IMG/VR virus record: IMGVR_UViG_3300025168_000893
Span: 1-20,264 of that record
DNA length: 20,264 bases
DNA from: a virus
Strand: one strand, 5' to 3'
Numbering within the stretch: the first letter of the stretch is position 1; every line of letters starts with the position of its first letter. This document shows, one piece after another, positions 1 to 7,597 of this stretch. Position numbers and translations under genes: made by a program. The notes below the pieces were generated by a model. It searched no databases and had not been told where the DNA came from. It was given only the letters and a program-made list of their open reading frames with translations.

Positions 1-26
1 TAGCTGCAAGGTTCATTGTTGGATTC

Positions 27-2777
27 CTATATGTCTTTCAGTGTTCTGCCTACGTCTGCCTCTGCCGTCATGGGTACTTCCCACGAGGGTATTCTGATGA
101 CCATGCACTCTTCCATGGTGCGTCGCATACGTTCAATCTCCGGCGGCAAAGGCTCGCCCTTCACCGGAGACCATAAAGGATCGAAGCCGCCTGGTAGCGG
201 TACCTCGACTGCGATGGAGTCATGGCACTGATGAATCATCCCGGTGCCTGGACCCGCAAACTCGAAGGGGAACGCGTCTCTTACGGCGCACTCAGCTAAA
301 CGCATGACACTTCCCTCGGCTGCCAGGATGGGGAAGTTCACCACCTCGTTGAGCTTGCCATCACTGAGAGGACCGGAGCGCCTACCCATAACGGGCTCCT
401 CCATCCAGCCTTGGTGTTTGTAGTCCGCCATCATGCGGTCCCATGCTTGCGCCCACTCGGGTTCGGACTTCAACCAGGCGTCGTGCATTACCCGCACCTC
501 GCGGATGGACATGCCCACGTACGGAAGCTCCCCGTTATCTACCTCAGTAGACGTGATAATCTGCCACACCGTTGCGGGGTTAGCCGCATAGATACTGGAG
601 TAACGAAGTGTCTTCACTACATCACGCATAGCTTTCGCCGTACCACCAGACGGTTTCGTGTAGAGGCTGAACCCGTCCGGCCCCCACCCATCGGCGTTAG
701 CGAATCGATCCCCAAAGGCCGACGCTGCGAGCGTGTTGTGTGGGTCTTTGCCCTCGCGGAAGCACTCCAACAGCAGTGGTATCTTCCAGTAGCTTGCGGT
801 GATTCTTAGGTGGGCTTGGTCCAGGTCCGCGCCGATGAGTATGCGTCCGGGCGGTGCTGCAAAGATAGACTTCAATCGCCCTTGGCCCTTACGACTCCCG
901 AGGTTTTGCAGGTTTGGTCCGCTACTCGATAGTCTACCCACACTGGTGACATGAGCGTTCCAACTGGACCGCACCCGGCCGTCGTCCCACGCAACGCCTT
1001 TCTTCGGGTCCATGCGTTTCGTTCGCATGGGAATGAGTGTGGTGCCCAGCACCTTGTTCTTCTCTCGGCGATAGAGACGTAGCTCATAGATGAACCGTGT
1101 CTGCTCAGGGTTGAGTTGACCGCCGGCCAAGTGACCTCGAAGCACAGCATCACCGGTACTCGGTAGCCCGGCCTCTGTGTAGAAGTCTTTTGTCTCCATC
1201 TGAGCGGGCATACTTAACTGCCACTTATCGTAGAGCAGGTCGCGTATTTGGGCCGCGCTACCTGGGTTATCTATTGTAGGTGCCAAGGCCCGCAGGTTCT
1301 TATATCGCTTGTCTACGCTAATCTTGTACTCGACCTCAAGGCGACCGCGCAGTCCCTGGTCCACCCACACACCATTCTTGTGCATCTCCACACACATCTC
1401 TTGGGTCTTGTGGTCTACCTCGTTGAGATTCCATGCCTGTGTGCCGGGCCAGTTACCAGGCTTAATGTCTGCACGGATACCACGAAACGCACCCTGCGCC
1501 GCTGCGGCATCTATAAGAGGGGCAACGATACGCGCGTTGACTACAGTGTCTAAGATGTTGTAGCGCAGTAGCTCGTCGTCATCCTGAGAGCCGGTACTAA
1601 TCTTGGTACCCTTCTCGGTGGTCTCCCAACGCTCAACGTCAGTGAGTATCGAGCCGATGGTCTTCAACCCCTTCGGTAAGTCCGGCGCTCGGAAGCGTGC
1701 GGGAAACAGCGTGTCGACCAGTGGCTTAGGGGTGACACCCAGGTGATGCTCCACCACCATGCGGTCGTAGCTCCCCGCGTTGTGGCCCACCCAGACACGC
1801 CCGTCGGTGAAGACACGCCGCATAATGTCGAGTAGTGCCCGCTCTTTCTCAGGTGGGTTCAGTCTTGTATGGCCATCTGTAGAGAGTATCGGGAACGCAA
1901 CAGCCCGCGACACCTGGTGCGCCTTGCCTGTGCGAACCACCTTACCGTTAGCATCGAGGTCAGGTATGGCGATAGCGATGGTGCGCAGCCCACAAGTCAT
2001 CGCCTCAATGCCATCCGTCTCAACGTCGTAGACCCAGAAGGGTGACGGCTGCGCCAACCACTCTTCCAGCTCGTGTGGCTCAGGCTTCCACAGCACGTCA
2101 GGATCTTCCCACCGCAATGTATCGGCGAACCACCGGAACGCTTTACCCAGGTCCGCGTGTAGCACATGCCGCCAACTGGGCGACCGCTGTATGAATCCGG
2201 GTGAAAGCATCGGCATAGCTTTACGAGTGCCTTCTTCACGGACGACGGACCAGTCATCGTCGAGGCTAAGTGGACCGCCGCGCGTAGCTTGGATGCTGCT
2301 GTTCAGCCGAGTCAGCGCAAAGGTCGCGCGCTTACCCATCGTTATGATGTAGGGATAGTTAGCTGCGACACTAAGCAGTCGCGGGCGGCAGCACTCAGAC
2401 GGGTGAGCGATTGCCTCGTCACCATCTTTGGCGCGCTTCTTGTTGAGCCTACCCAAGTCTTTGTCGAAGCGCCTCCAGGCACCTGCCTCTTGACCGGACG
2501 GCTTACAGCACGTCACATGGTCGAGGTCTACATCAGGTCGCCGCTTACCCAAAGCACTGAGCGCGCTGTTCCACTCACTGCCTGCCCGACCTACCAAGGG
2601 TCGGCCGTAGGTGGTCGACTCCGCAGATGGGCTTTCACCTACAGCAAGAACCCGCGCCCCGGTGTGTCTCTCCGGGGGCACGGGCTGCCACAAGTCCTTA
2701 CGCAAAACCCCCGATGAACCTGGGCCGAGCGGACATTCGCCGCATCGGGCACCGTGGTTTCGGGGGTCGTACTTCAC
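27..2777 (-). CDS. Family A DNA polymerase with N-terminal family 4 uracil-DNA glycosylase-like domain (SPO1 polymerase type)
   Basis: This is the phage replicative polymerase, 916 residues. Residues 1-215 resemble family 4 uracil-DNA glycosylase: GESPSAE (47-53), GRPLVGRAG (58-66) and cysteines C12, C15, C90/C91 and C129/C130, placed as for a 4Fe-4S cluster. This fusion is known from phage SPO1 polymerase. Residues 245-420 are a 3'-5' proofreading exonuclease with D251, E253, D338, Y406 and D410 all present. Residues 450-916 are the polymerase: GRLSSSGPNLQN near 614-625, motif A DLDQAHLR (D651), motif B with R718, K722, Y726 and Y730, motif C HDS (852-854). Oddities: the usual His of the glycosylase HPxxxxR motif is Ser (LSPGF, 191-195); the motif A Glu steric-gate position is His656; motif C is HDS rather than HDE. 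The start is GTG with GAGGA four bases upstream. It is the last gene of the leftward early operon. Polymerase identity is firm; glycosylase activity is doubtful. Confidence 0.95.
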   Translation of the reverse strand: MKYDPRNHGARCGECPLGPGSSGVLRKDLWQPVPPERHTGARVLAVGESPSAESTTYGRPLVGRAGSEWNSALSALGKRRPDVDLDHVTCCKPSGQEAGAWRRFDKDLGRLNKKRAKDGDEAIAHPSECCRPRLLSVAANYPYIITMGKRATFALTRLNSSIQATRGGPLSLDDDWSVVREEGTRKAMPMLSPGFIQRSPSWRHVLHADLGKAFRWFADTLRWEDPDVLWKPEPHELEEWLAQPSPFWVYDVETDGIEAMTCGLRTIAIAIPDLDANGKVVRTGKAHQVSRAVAFPILSTDGHTRLNPPEKERALLDIMRRVFTDGRVWVGHNAGSYDRMVVEHHLGVTPKPLVDTLFPARFRAPDLPKGLKTIGSILTDVERWETTEKGTKISTGSQDDDELLRYNILDTVVNARIVAPLIDAAAAQGAFRGIRADIKPGNWPGTQAWNLNEVDHKTQEMCVEMHKNGVWVDQGLRGRLEVEYKISVDKRYKNLRALAPTIDNPGSAAQIRDLLYDKWQLSMPAQMETKDFYTEAGLPSTGDAVLRGHLAGGQLNPEQTRFIYELRLYRREKNKVLGTTLIPMRTKRMDPKKGVAWDDGRVRSSWNAHVTSVGRLSSSGPNLQNLGSRKGQGRLKSIFAAPPGRILIGADLDQAHLRITASYWKIPLLLECFREGKDPHNTLAASAFGDRFANADGWGPDGFSLYTKPSGGTAKAMRDVVKTLRYSSIYAANPATVWQIITSTEVDNGELPYVGMSIREVRVMHDAWLKSEPEWAQAWDRMMADYKHQGWMEEPVMGRRSGPLSDGKLNEVVNFPILAAEGSVMRLAECAVRDAFPFEFAGPGTGMIHQCHDSIAVEVPLPGGFDPLWSPVKGEPLPPEIERMRRTMEECMVIRIPSWEVPMTAEADVGRTLKDI

Positions 2778-2869
2778 TTTTCCTCAACGATGAGAGGCAT
2801 CTATTCGGTCACCCACATGCCTCCCTGCTGGGCCAACAAGAGTCCAAGAGCTGACTCTCGACCAAAAAG
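2778..2869 (-). other. Intergenic leader of the polymerase gene with a 6-bp dyad
   Basis: These 92 bases between the binding-protein gene and the polymerase contain an inverted repeat, AGAGTC at 2839-2844 and GACTCT at 2853-2858, with an 8-base loop. No T-run follows on the minus strand, so it is not an intrinsic terminator. The polymerase ribosome binding site (GAGGA) lies at the left end. I see no convincing sigma70 promoter. Confidence 0.35.
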
Positions 2870-3481
2870 TTAGCTGACGATTAACTGCGCTGCCGATGGT
2901 GGTGGAGGCAATGCCACGCCACCAGGGACGGGTGCTGCAACACTACTACCATTCACCGGAGGTGCGGCAGCAGGTGGTGTCATCATTGGCGACGCATCGG
3001 CGGACGCCACAACGGCACCGCTTTCAACAAGCGAGTCAAACTGCGCCTTGTTCATCCAACGCTCAACGGAACTGTACGAACCTTGAATACCTTGGATACC
3101 AGGCACGAACTCGACGTAGCCCTTGCGACCACCATTCGCAGACGAAAGCAACCAGTCATCAGTGATGGTGCCTCCCTCAATCTCGGGGCCGGTGTAGCCC
3201 AAAGACTCCAGCATAGTGCGGAAGGCAGCAAGCTGACCACGCACCTGCTTATCCGACAAACCCACAATGGGTGTGCCGTCGTCGTTGAACGGGATGCTCA
3301 AGAAGTCGAACATCTTAAAGCCGTTCTCGAACTGGACATGGACACGGCGCTTACCGGGTTTGTCTCGGGGGTTCTTCTCTACCTCAACGATAGATACGGT
3401 GTAGAAGCCCGCCTCGGGGGGACGGGAGCCAAAGGATGAGATTCCCTGCATTGCATTGCCTGGGAGTTGGAAAGTAGTCAC
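2870..3481 (-). CDS. Putative single-stranded DNA-binding protein (DUF669-like by context)
   Basis: A 203-residue protein lying between the Sak4-like ATPase and the DNA polymerase, the usual place for a phage ssDNA-binding protein. Residues 24-135 look like a beta-rich OB-type core (FYTVSIVEVEKN, then RRVHVQFENGFKMFDFLSI), with a helical stretch around 77-95 (SDKQVRGQLAAFRTMLESLG). Residues 163-196 are low-complexity Pro/Ala-rich with a PPPP run. The C terminus lacks the acidic tip of bacterial SSB, so it is not a classical SSB; DUF669-type phage proteins are the closest resemblance I can name, without a search. The start is GTG with a strong AAGGAG site six bases upstream (TAAGGAGTCCTCGTG). 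The fold and function are inferred mainly from layout and neighbours. Confidence 0.6.
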   Translation of the reverse strand: MTTFQLPGNAMQGISSFGSRPPEAGFYTVSIVEVEKNPRDKPGKRRVHVQFENGFKMFDFLSIPFNDDGTPIVGLSDKQVRGQLAAFRTMLESLGYTGPEIEGGTITDDWLLSSANGGRKGYVEFVPGIQGIQGSYSSVERWMNKAQFDSLVESGAVVASADASPMMTPPAAAPPVNGSSVAAPVPGGVALPPPPSAAQLIVS

Positions 3482-3542
3482 GAGGACTCCTTAGTTTTGT
3501 TGTGATGGACATGATTGTCCGGTGGGTGCGACGAGACTGTCG
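3482..3542 (-). other. Intergenic region with two tandem dyads
   Basis: The 61 bases between the Sak4-like ATPase and the binding-protein gene hold two short perfect inverted repeats. One has arms GCGAC at 3528-3532 and GTCGC at 3539-3543, beginning in the ATPase stop codon, with a 6-base loop. The other is GGACATGATTGTCC at 3507-3520 (5-bp arms, 4-base loop). Neither is followed by a T-run. They may be RNA hairpins that tune expression or protect mRNA ends, or a small binding site. The binding-protein ribosome site AAGGAG lies to their left. Confidence 0.35.
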
Positions 3543-4517
3543 CTATGAGATTGGTGGCGGAGGTGGTGGGGCCAGTTGTTTTGTCTCAACCGCCTCCGTT
3601 GTGAAGTCAAACATAGACCGCTGAGCTTGTTTGTTCAGCACTCCTCTTGCTATACCGTCTTGGCAAGCCCAACGCAAGTGTAGTGGGTCACTATTTCTCC
3701 CTTCTACTGCTTGCTGAATGGCCTTCTTCACGGGTACACCCTCGACAATAAGCGAGGCAACAATATCTGCAACATCATCCTGCCACTCCAGGCCGGGAAT
3801 CCTGGCAAGGTGGTATTCCGACTGGCTTGCGCGCAGTATCTCCCGCAGGTTTCCTGGGGTACGCCGAGTGCATACACCTGTGCGGTCACCGGTGATCCAC
3901 TCGGGGTCAGTTGGGTCGCAGTAGTACACGCCGGGGAACCACGGGTCCGGGTACGTGGGGTCTACCATCGCACGTACGTTTATGTCGCACCACGCCGGGA
4001 TGGTCTTGACCTGGTTGCGGCTGGGTACGTCGGGTCCACCCGCGCAGAAGAAGCCGTCACCGTTCGTGCCGGGGTCTCGTTCATGGAACGTCAGCACCAG
4101 GTGAACACCCAAGTGCCGCGATAACGAGGACATTTGCAGCAGGTGTCGGTTTAGCTGCTGATACTGGAAGAACCGATCCGTCTTGCCGCTGCGTCCCTTG
4201 GGTGCCTGTTCCTCCCACATCAACATTGACTGCTTACACAGATGGCTCGCGTCGTCGATAACCAACGCACCGTAGGGCTTTAGCGATGCCGGGTCTTGGC
4301 TTAGTTGCGTCAGCATCTGGACCAGCTCAGGTAGTGTCTGCGGCGACTGCGGGTGTACCGTAGGGGTGTACCCCAACTCATTCTGAGCCACGAGTGTGAC
4401 CGCAGAAGGCACGCCGAGAAACAACGCAGTAGGAAACGCAGCCAAGGCATCGCTGGTCTTTTTCTTTTTAGGCTGTCCGTAGACGGAGATCATAACAGTG
4501 GGGTGTGCTTCGCTCAT
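3543..4517 (-). CDS. Sak4-like RecA-fold ATPase (recombination) with atypical P-loop
   Basis: A 324-residue protein resembling the Sak4/AAA_24 single-strand annealing ATPases of phages. Visible features: a beta strand leading to the P-loop, ISVYGQPKKKKTSDALAAFP (residues 10-29); Walker B ALVIDDAS (84-91); and VHLVLTFHERD (138-148), matching the strand with conserved His in this family. The P-loop reads GQPKKKKT, so the Gly normally before the catalytic Lys is Lys. The C terminus ends in six prolines. The ATG at 4517 was chosen because AGGA lies just upstream (CAGGATTTACATG) and it leaves a 40-base gap after the nuclease gene. An in-frame ATG at 4637 would overlap that gene by 80 bases and has no ribosome site. 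It sits between the Cas4-like nuclease and the putative ssDNA-binding protein, a typical phage recombination set. Family assignment is by pattern, not by search. Confidence 0.75.
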   Translation of the reverse strand: MSEAHPTVMISVYGQPKKKKTSDALAAFPTALFLGVPSAVTLVAQNELGYTPTVHPQSPQTLPELVQMLTQLSQDPASLKPYGALVIDDASHLCKQSMLMWEEQAPKGRSGKTDRFFQYQQLNRHLLQMSSLSRHLGVHLVLTFHERDPGTNGDGFFCAGGPDVPSRNQVKTIPAWCDINVRAMVDPTYPDPWFPGVYYCDPTDPEWITGDRTGVCTRRTPGNLREILRASQSEYHLARIPGLEWQDDVADIVASLIVEGVPVKKAIQQAVEGRNSDPLHLRWACQDGIARGVLNKQAQRSMFDFTTEAVETKQLAPPPPPPIS

Positions 4518-4557
4518 GTAAATCCTGGGGGCGGTTGGGTTAGTAACTGATGCCGGG

Positions 4558-5541
4558 TCAAACCACGGCAGCTTTTCCGTAGAAACAATGCTGTAGTCCT
4601 TTGCATGGGCCGTATCGAGTGACGCACGCGGTCTCATGCTGCACTTTGGGCCAGGTCCAAAAGTCTGGGTTGTCGACGTCTAAGCGAGCCAACGCGTGCT
4701 CAGCACGCCACAGCATCTCAGCAAAGTGTGAGTCGCGGTGCGGTGTTGGTGGCACCATCGGTCGCGCGATGCGCCATGGCTCCTGTGTTTGAATCAAGTT
4801 GAGCGCAACACCACCAAACTTAGACCCGTACATCTGCTTGCCCATAATACGGAACGCAGCAAAGCCACCGTCGATAGCGTAGCCGTCAACGCTCCGGCCC
4901 AGAGACACCCGAGCTTGATGCTTGTGATCCCAGATGAACGCGCGGCCTGTGCGGTCAGACGTAGCCATGTCCAGGCGGCGGGTGAGGACAACTGCCTTGC
5001 CTGAGTCCGGGTGACCGGGGCAGTTCAGCGGTGACGGCCGTATGATGCCCCCGTCCCATGCTTTTACCTTCGTCGCACGGCGATCAAACTTCGCATCCTC
5101 AAGAGCGACGACCCAAAGACCCCAAGTACCGTCCTTCTCACCAAGCACGGCAGTTACAGGGTACTCGACGGCAATGACACGCCCAGGTGACTCCGGGTTG
5201 ACCGCCATGTAGCGGCGGAACGTCTCAATCATCCTATCCAGGTGCTCGTGCCCACCATTAGCGTCGCACCACGTTGTGACGGCGTCTTCGGGGGAGAGAA
5301 ACGCCAACTCGTCGTCGTGCCACTTATCATCCACCCAAACACCGCCCTGACGGGAACCCCAGATGGCATGTTGGTGTGCTTGCATGATGTGACCCATCGA
5401 ACCGCGCGTCAACGCACTGGCAGGGATCATCTCCAGGCCAAGACGCTCACCGTACGCAAATAACTGCGGGCACCTAAAGAATGTGCCTATACGAGACCAG
5501 CCAGAAGCCGAACGGCCCGCGTCAATCAAAACATTACCCAT
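4558..5541 (-). CDS. PD-(D/E)XK nuclease, Cas4/RecB-like, with Fe-S type cysteines
   Basis: A 327-residue nuclease of the PDDEXK_1/Cas4-like group. Motif I is RGSMGH with H51. The acidic residue is D191 in RLDMA, and the D-x-K pair is D205/K207 in FIWDHKHQ. One cysteine near the N terminus (C24 in FFRCPQLFAYGERL) and three at the C terminus (C306, C313, C319 in ACVTRYGPCKGLQHC) match the four-cysteine 4Fe-4S arrangement of Cas4 and AddB. Such phage enzymes are expected to resect DNA ends for recombination or to help degrade DNA. It follows the helicase with a TAATG overlap (the A of the helicase stop is the A of this ATG), so translation is likely coupled. The next gene downstream is the Sak4-like ATPase. 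No cas1 or cas2 is nearby, so a CRISPR role is not supported. Confidence 0.88.
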   Translation of the reverse strand: MGNVLIDAGRSASGWSRIGTFFRCPQLFAYGERLGLEMIPASALTRGSMGHIMQAHQHAIWGSRQGGVWVDDKWHDDELAFLSPEDAVTTWCDANGGHEHLDRMIETFRRYMAVNPESPGRVIAVEYPVTAVLGEKDGTWGLWVVALEDAKFDRRATKVKAWDGGIIRPSPLNCPGHPDSGKAVVLTRRLDMATSDRTGRAFIWDHKHQARVSLGRSVDGYAIDGGFAAFRIMGKQMYGSKFGGVALNLIQTQEPWRIARPMVPPTPHRDSHFAEMLWRAEHALARLDVDNPDFWTWPKVQHETACVTRYGPCKGLQHCFYGKAAVV

Positions 5542-7481
5542 TACTTCACCCCCAACTTGGTGACGATGGAATCGAGCAGCGCGTCGCGGTCCTCAACACC
5601 TAAAAGTTTCTTATCCAGACCCCGAAGCTCGTCGGCTGCAAGGAATTGCTCTATCGGCCCGAACTTCTCGACCAGAATGTCGACCACCCGCTCGTCATAG
5701 GTACCCGAAGCCACGACAACCTTGAGTAACGTCGGGCAACCACCCAATCGGTCAAACCTACCCTTCCATTGGGTAAAATCACCGGGCTTCCAGGGCAGCA
5801 TGGCGAAAATGGCAAGGTTCGCAGTCTGCATCCCGTCAACACCCGTGCCCATGCTCTGCCCTGTGGCCACTAAGCAGCACGCATCGGTGGATTGCCGGAA
5901 CAAATCGACCATATCATCCCGTTCGTTCTCCGGTACCCCACCATGAGCCGACCAGACTGGAACCTTGCCAAGAGATTCGTCGCCGCGACCCACTGCCCGG
6001 CGTATTTGGTGCGCCCATAGCTCTGTTTCTCGGCGGCGAGCGGTAAACACAACAACCTTGCCCCCACCACGGAGACCTTGCAGCACCTCATCAACAACAT
6101 ACTTACGCTTTCGGCTACACGCTTCCGCCAAGCGGGCCTCAACAGCGCGTTCGCGGGCTTCGACCCCACCTGAACGCATCTCCCGTGCCATCTTCTTGAG
6201 CGCCTGCCCGAAGGTAGCCTCGTCGCTCCATCGGTCGGCCCTATTAAGCTCATCGTTGTCCAAGTAGACCACTTGAACCCGCGTGTCGGGTAGCTCAGCG
6301 TGACTCTCCGAGTAAGGAACCTCGTGCATCAAGAAGCTGCAGCGGTTGCGTAGCTCGTCGAGGTTACTGCTACCTTTATCGTCTAACCCACCGTAAGTAC
6401 CCGGCTTTGCGTCACAATAGCGGGTAGCAAAGCGCCCATACGAATGACTGAACCCTCCCGGTGATAGCAAGTCCAGTTGGCTCCACAACCTGCGTGGCCT
6501 ACCATCATCCAGCGGCGTTGCGGTCAGCCCTATCCTCACTCGTAGGCTTTTGAGTCGGCTCACGTCCATCACAGCGACGGCACGGTTCTCTCGGTCGACC
6601 TTAGAGTCAGCGCGCCCACTCGCCTTTGTCTTACGGCGCTCAAAGCTAACCTCACCATCTGCTTCCTGTATAGCAGTCCATCGTTTCGTGCTGCCGTGCG
6701 TGTGAATCTCATCCAAGATCAGCACGGTAGGCTGAAGCATCCGAGCGATGTCCAGGTTGTCGGTCAACGATTCAGCCCCGATAACAACAAGGGGTCGCCG
6801 TGACATTTCCCTGCACTCGTCTATGTAGTCGTCGAAGGTCTGGTCTTTCTTCCGAGTCCCCGACTTAGGCCGAACACGGAAGGGCTTTAGGTGCGTGTAC
6901 TCTTGTGTCTGCGACCACCACACATGACGCGCCTTCGCGGGGCAAACAACGAGTACCGGCCCAGCATAGGTGAGACTGCTCATCAGCGCACCCGCTGTCT
7001 TACCGCTACCGCAGCTCCAGGTATTCAGTGTCCAAGGCCGACTATTCGTCCATGCGACCCCCGCAGTCTGGTAGCTTGTTGCCAGCGCGGGAACATGATC
7101 TCGAAGCTCGCCTCGCTGAACCGCATCATCAACTAACTCGCGTCCACGAGCAACCAGCGCCACCTTACCTTCGTCCGTCCACGGGGCGATACCACCAACG
7201 CCGCGAGCCGTGAAATCGTACGTCATCTGACAACGGCGTAGCTCCAACTCAACCAACCACGCACCGTGCAGAGGCACGAACAACTCACACTCACTCATCG
7301 AAGCCAGTTGATGCTCAGTCGCCTTCTCAATACGAACCCGCTTGTATTTCTGCTCGCCTCGGGAGTAGTAAGGCTCACGAGCATAAGCCAGCACACCGGG
7401 AACCAAATACTCAAAATGACGTAGATAGTCCCACTGATTTTCGGCGGTGACGAAGTAGCGAAAGTGCGGTTGTGTCCACAT
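5541..7481 (-). CDS. SNF2-like superfamily 2 DNA helicase/ATPase
   Basis: A 646-residue superfamily 2 helicase. Motif I is WSCGSGKT (155-162), motif II is DEIH (257-260), motif III is LTATP (319-323), motif V is GQSMGTGVDG (541-550) and motif VI is QWKGRFDRLG (571-580). The order and spacing fit the SNF2-like helicases of phage replication modules, which translocate on or unwind duplex DNA. About 130 residues precede motif I and have no recognised domain. Residues 280-300 form a charged insert between motifs II and III. The start is ATG with AAGAGGG upstream. It is the first gene of the leftward operon, directly behind the divergent promoter region. Helicase identity is secure; whether it acts at the origin or in recombination is not shown by the sequence. 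Confidence 0.92.
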   Translation of the reverse strand: MWTQPHFRYFVTAENQWDYLRHFEYLVPGVLAYAREPYYSRGEQKYKRVRIEKATEHQLASMSECELFVPLHGAWLVELELRRCQMTYDFTARGVGGIAPWTDEGKVALVARGRELVDDAVQRGELRDHVPALATSYQTAGVAWTNSRPWTLNTWSCGSGKTAGALMSSLTYAGPVLVVCPAKARHVWWSQTQEYTHLKPFRVRPKSGTRKKDQTFDDYIDECREMSRRPLVVIGAESLTDNLDIARMLQPTVLILDEIHTHGSTKRWTAIQEADGEVSFERRKTKASGRADSKVDRENRAVAVMDVSRLKSLRVRIGLTATPLDDGRPRRLWSQLDLLSPGGFSHSYGRFATRYCDAKPGTYGGLDDKGSSNLDELRNRCSFLMHEVPYSESHAELPDTRVQVVYLDNDELNRADRWSDEATFGQALKKMAREMRSGGVEARERAVEARLAEACSRKRKYVVDEVLQGLRGGGKVVVFTARRRETELWAHQIRRAVGRGDESLGKVPVWSAHGGVPENERDDMVDLFRQSTDACCLVATGQSMGTGVDGMQTANLAIFAMLPWKPGDFTQWKGRFDRLGGCPTLLKVVVASGTYDERVVDILVEKFGPIEQFLAADELRGLDKKLLGVEDRDALLDSIVTKLGVK

Positions 7482-7505
7482 TGATATGGCCCTCTTGGAT
7501 AGTCA

Positions 7506-7534
7506 TTGTTACCTCGTCATTACCAGTGTGTCAA
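7506..7534 (-). promoter_or_regulatory. Predicted leftward promoter of the helicase-polymerase operon
   Basis: On the minus strand a perfect TTGACA (7534-7529) is followed after 17 bases by TAACAA (7511-7506), a weak -10. With an 18-base spacer the -10 reads AACAAT, which matches four of six consensus positions. The leader to the helicase ATG would be about 20 bases and include the ribosome site. The prediction rests on consensus match and position only. Confidence 0.5.
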
Positions 7535-7548
7535 CAGTTAAAGTTGAC
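7530..7548. promoter_or_regulatory. Candidate operator: inverted repeat joining the two divergent -35 boxes
   Basis: GTCAAC (7530-7535) and GTTGAC (7543-7548) are perfect 6-bp arms around a 7-base AT-rich spacer (AGTTAAA). The dyad is centred on 7539. Each arm contains most of one predicted -35 element. A dimeric regulator such as the adjacent XRE protein could bind here and cover both promoters. The symmetry could also simply arise from two back-to-back TTGAC boxes. Confidence 0.45.
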
Positions 7549-7572
7549 GATGTGGTTAAACTGGGCTACCGT
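7544..7572 (+). promoter_or_regulatory. Predicted rightward promoter of the XRE regulator
   Basis: TTGACG (7544-7549) is followed after exactly 17 bases by TACCGT (7567-7572). The -35 is near consensus; the -10 matches three of six positions and is weak. The transcript would begin near 7579, just ahead of the AAAGGGG ribosome site at 7584-7590. Confidence 0.45.
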
Positions 7573-7597
7573 TCTGGTGTACCAAAGGGGAATTACT

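Noticed and set aside
411-809. Rightward open frame of 132 codons opposite the polymerase gene
   Set aside because: It lies wholly inside the conserved polymerase motifs on the other strand and has no family resemblance.
2839-2858. Dyad AGAGTC/GACTCT as an intrinsic terminator after the binding-protein gene
   Set aside because: The stem is only 6 bp and the minus-strand sequence after it (TGTTGGCCCAG) is not T-rich.
4518-4637. Longer form of the Sak4-like ATPase starting at 4637
   Set aside because: It would overlap the nuclease gene by 80 bases and has no ribosome site, while the ATG at 4517 has AGGA upstream. The longer form is not fully excluded.
4558-5541. CRISPR-associated Cas4
   Set aside because: The motifs fit Cas4-like phage nucleases, but there is no cas1, cas2 or repeat array in the window.
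7472-7597. Longer form of the XRE regulator starting at 7472
   Set aside because: The added 42 residues are Trp/Val-rich and unlike a DNA-binding protein, overlap the helicase start and cover the promoter region; the ATG at 7598 has a good ribosome site.
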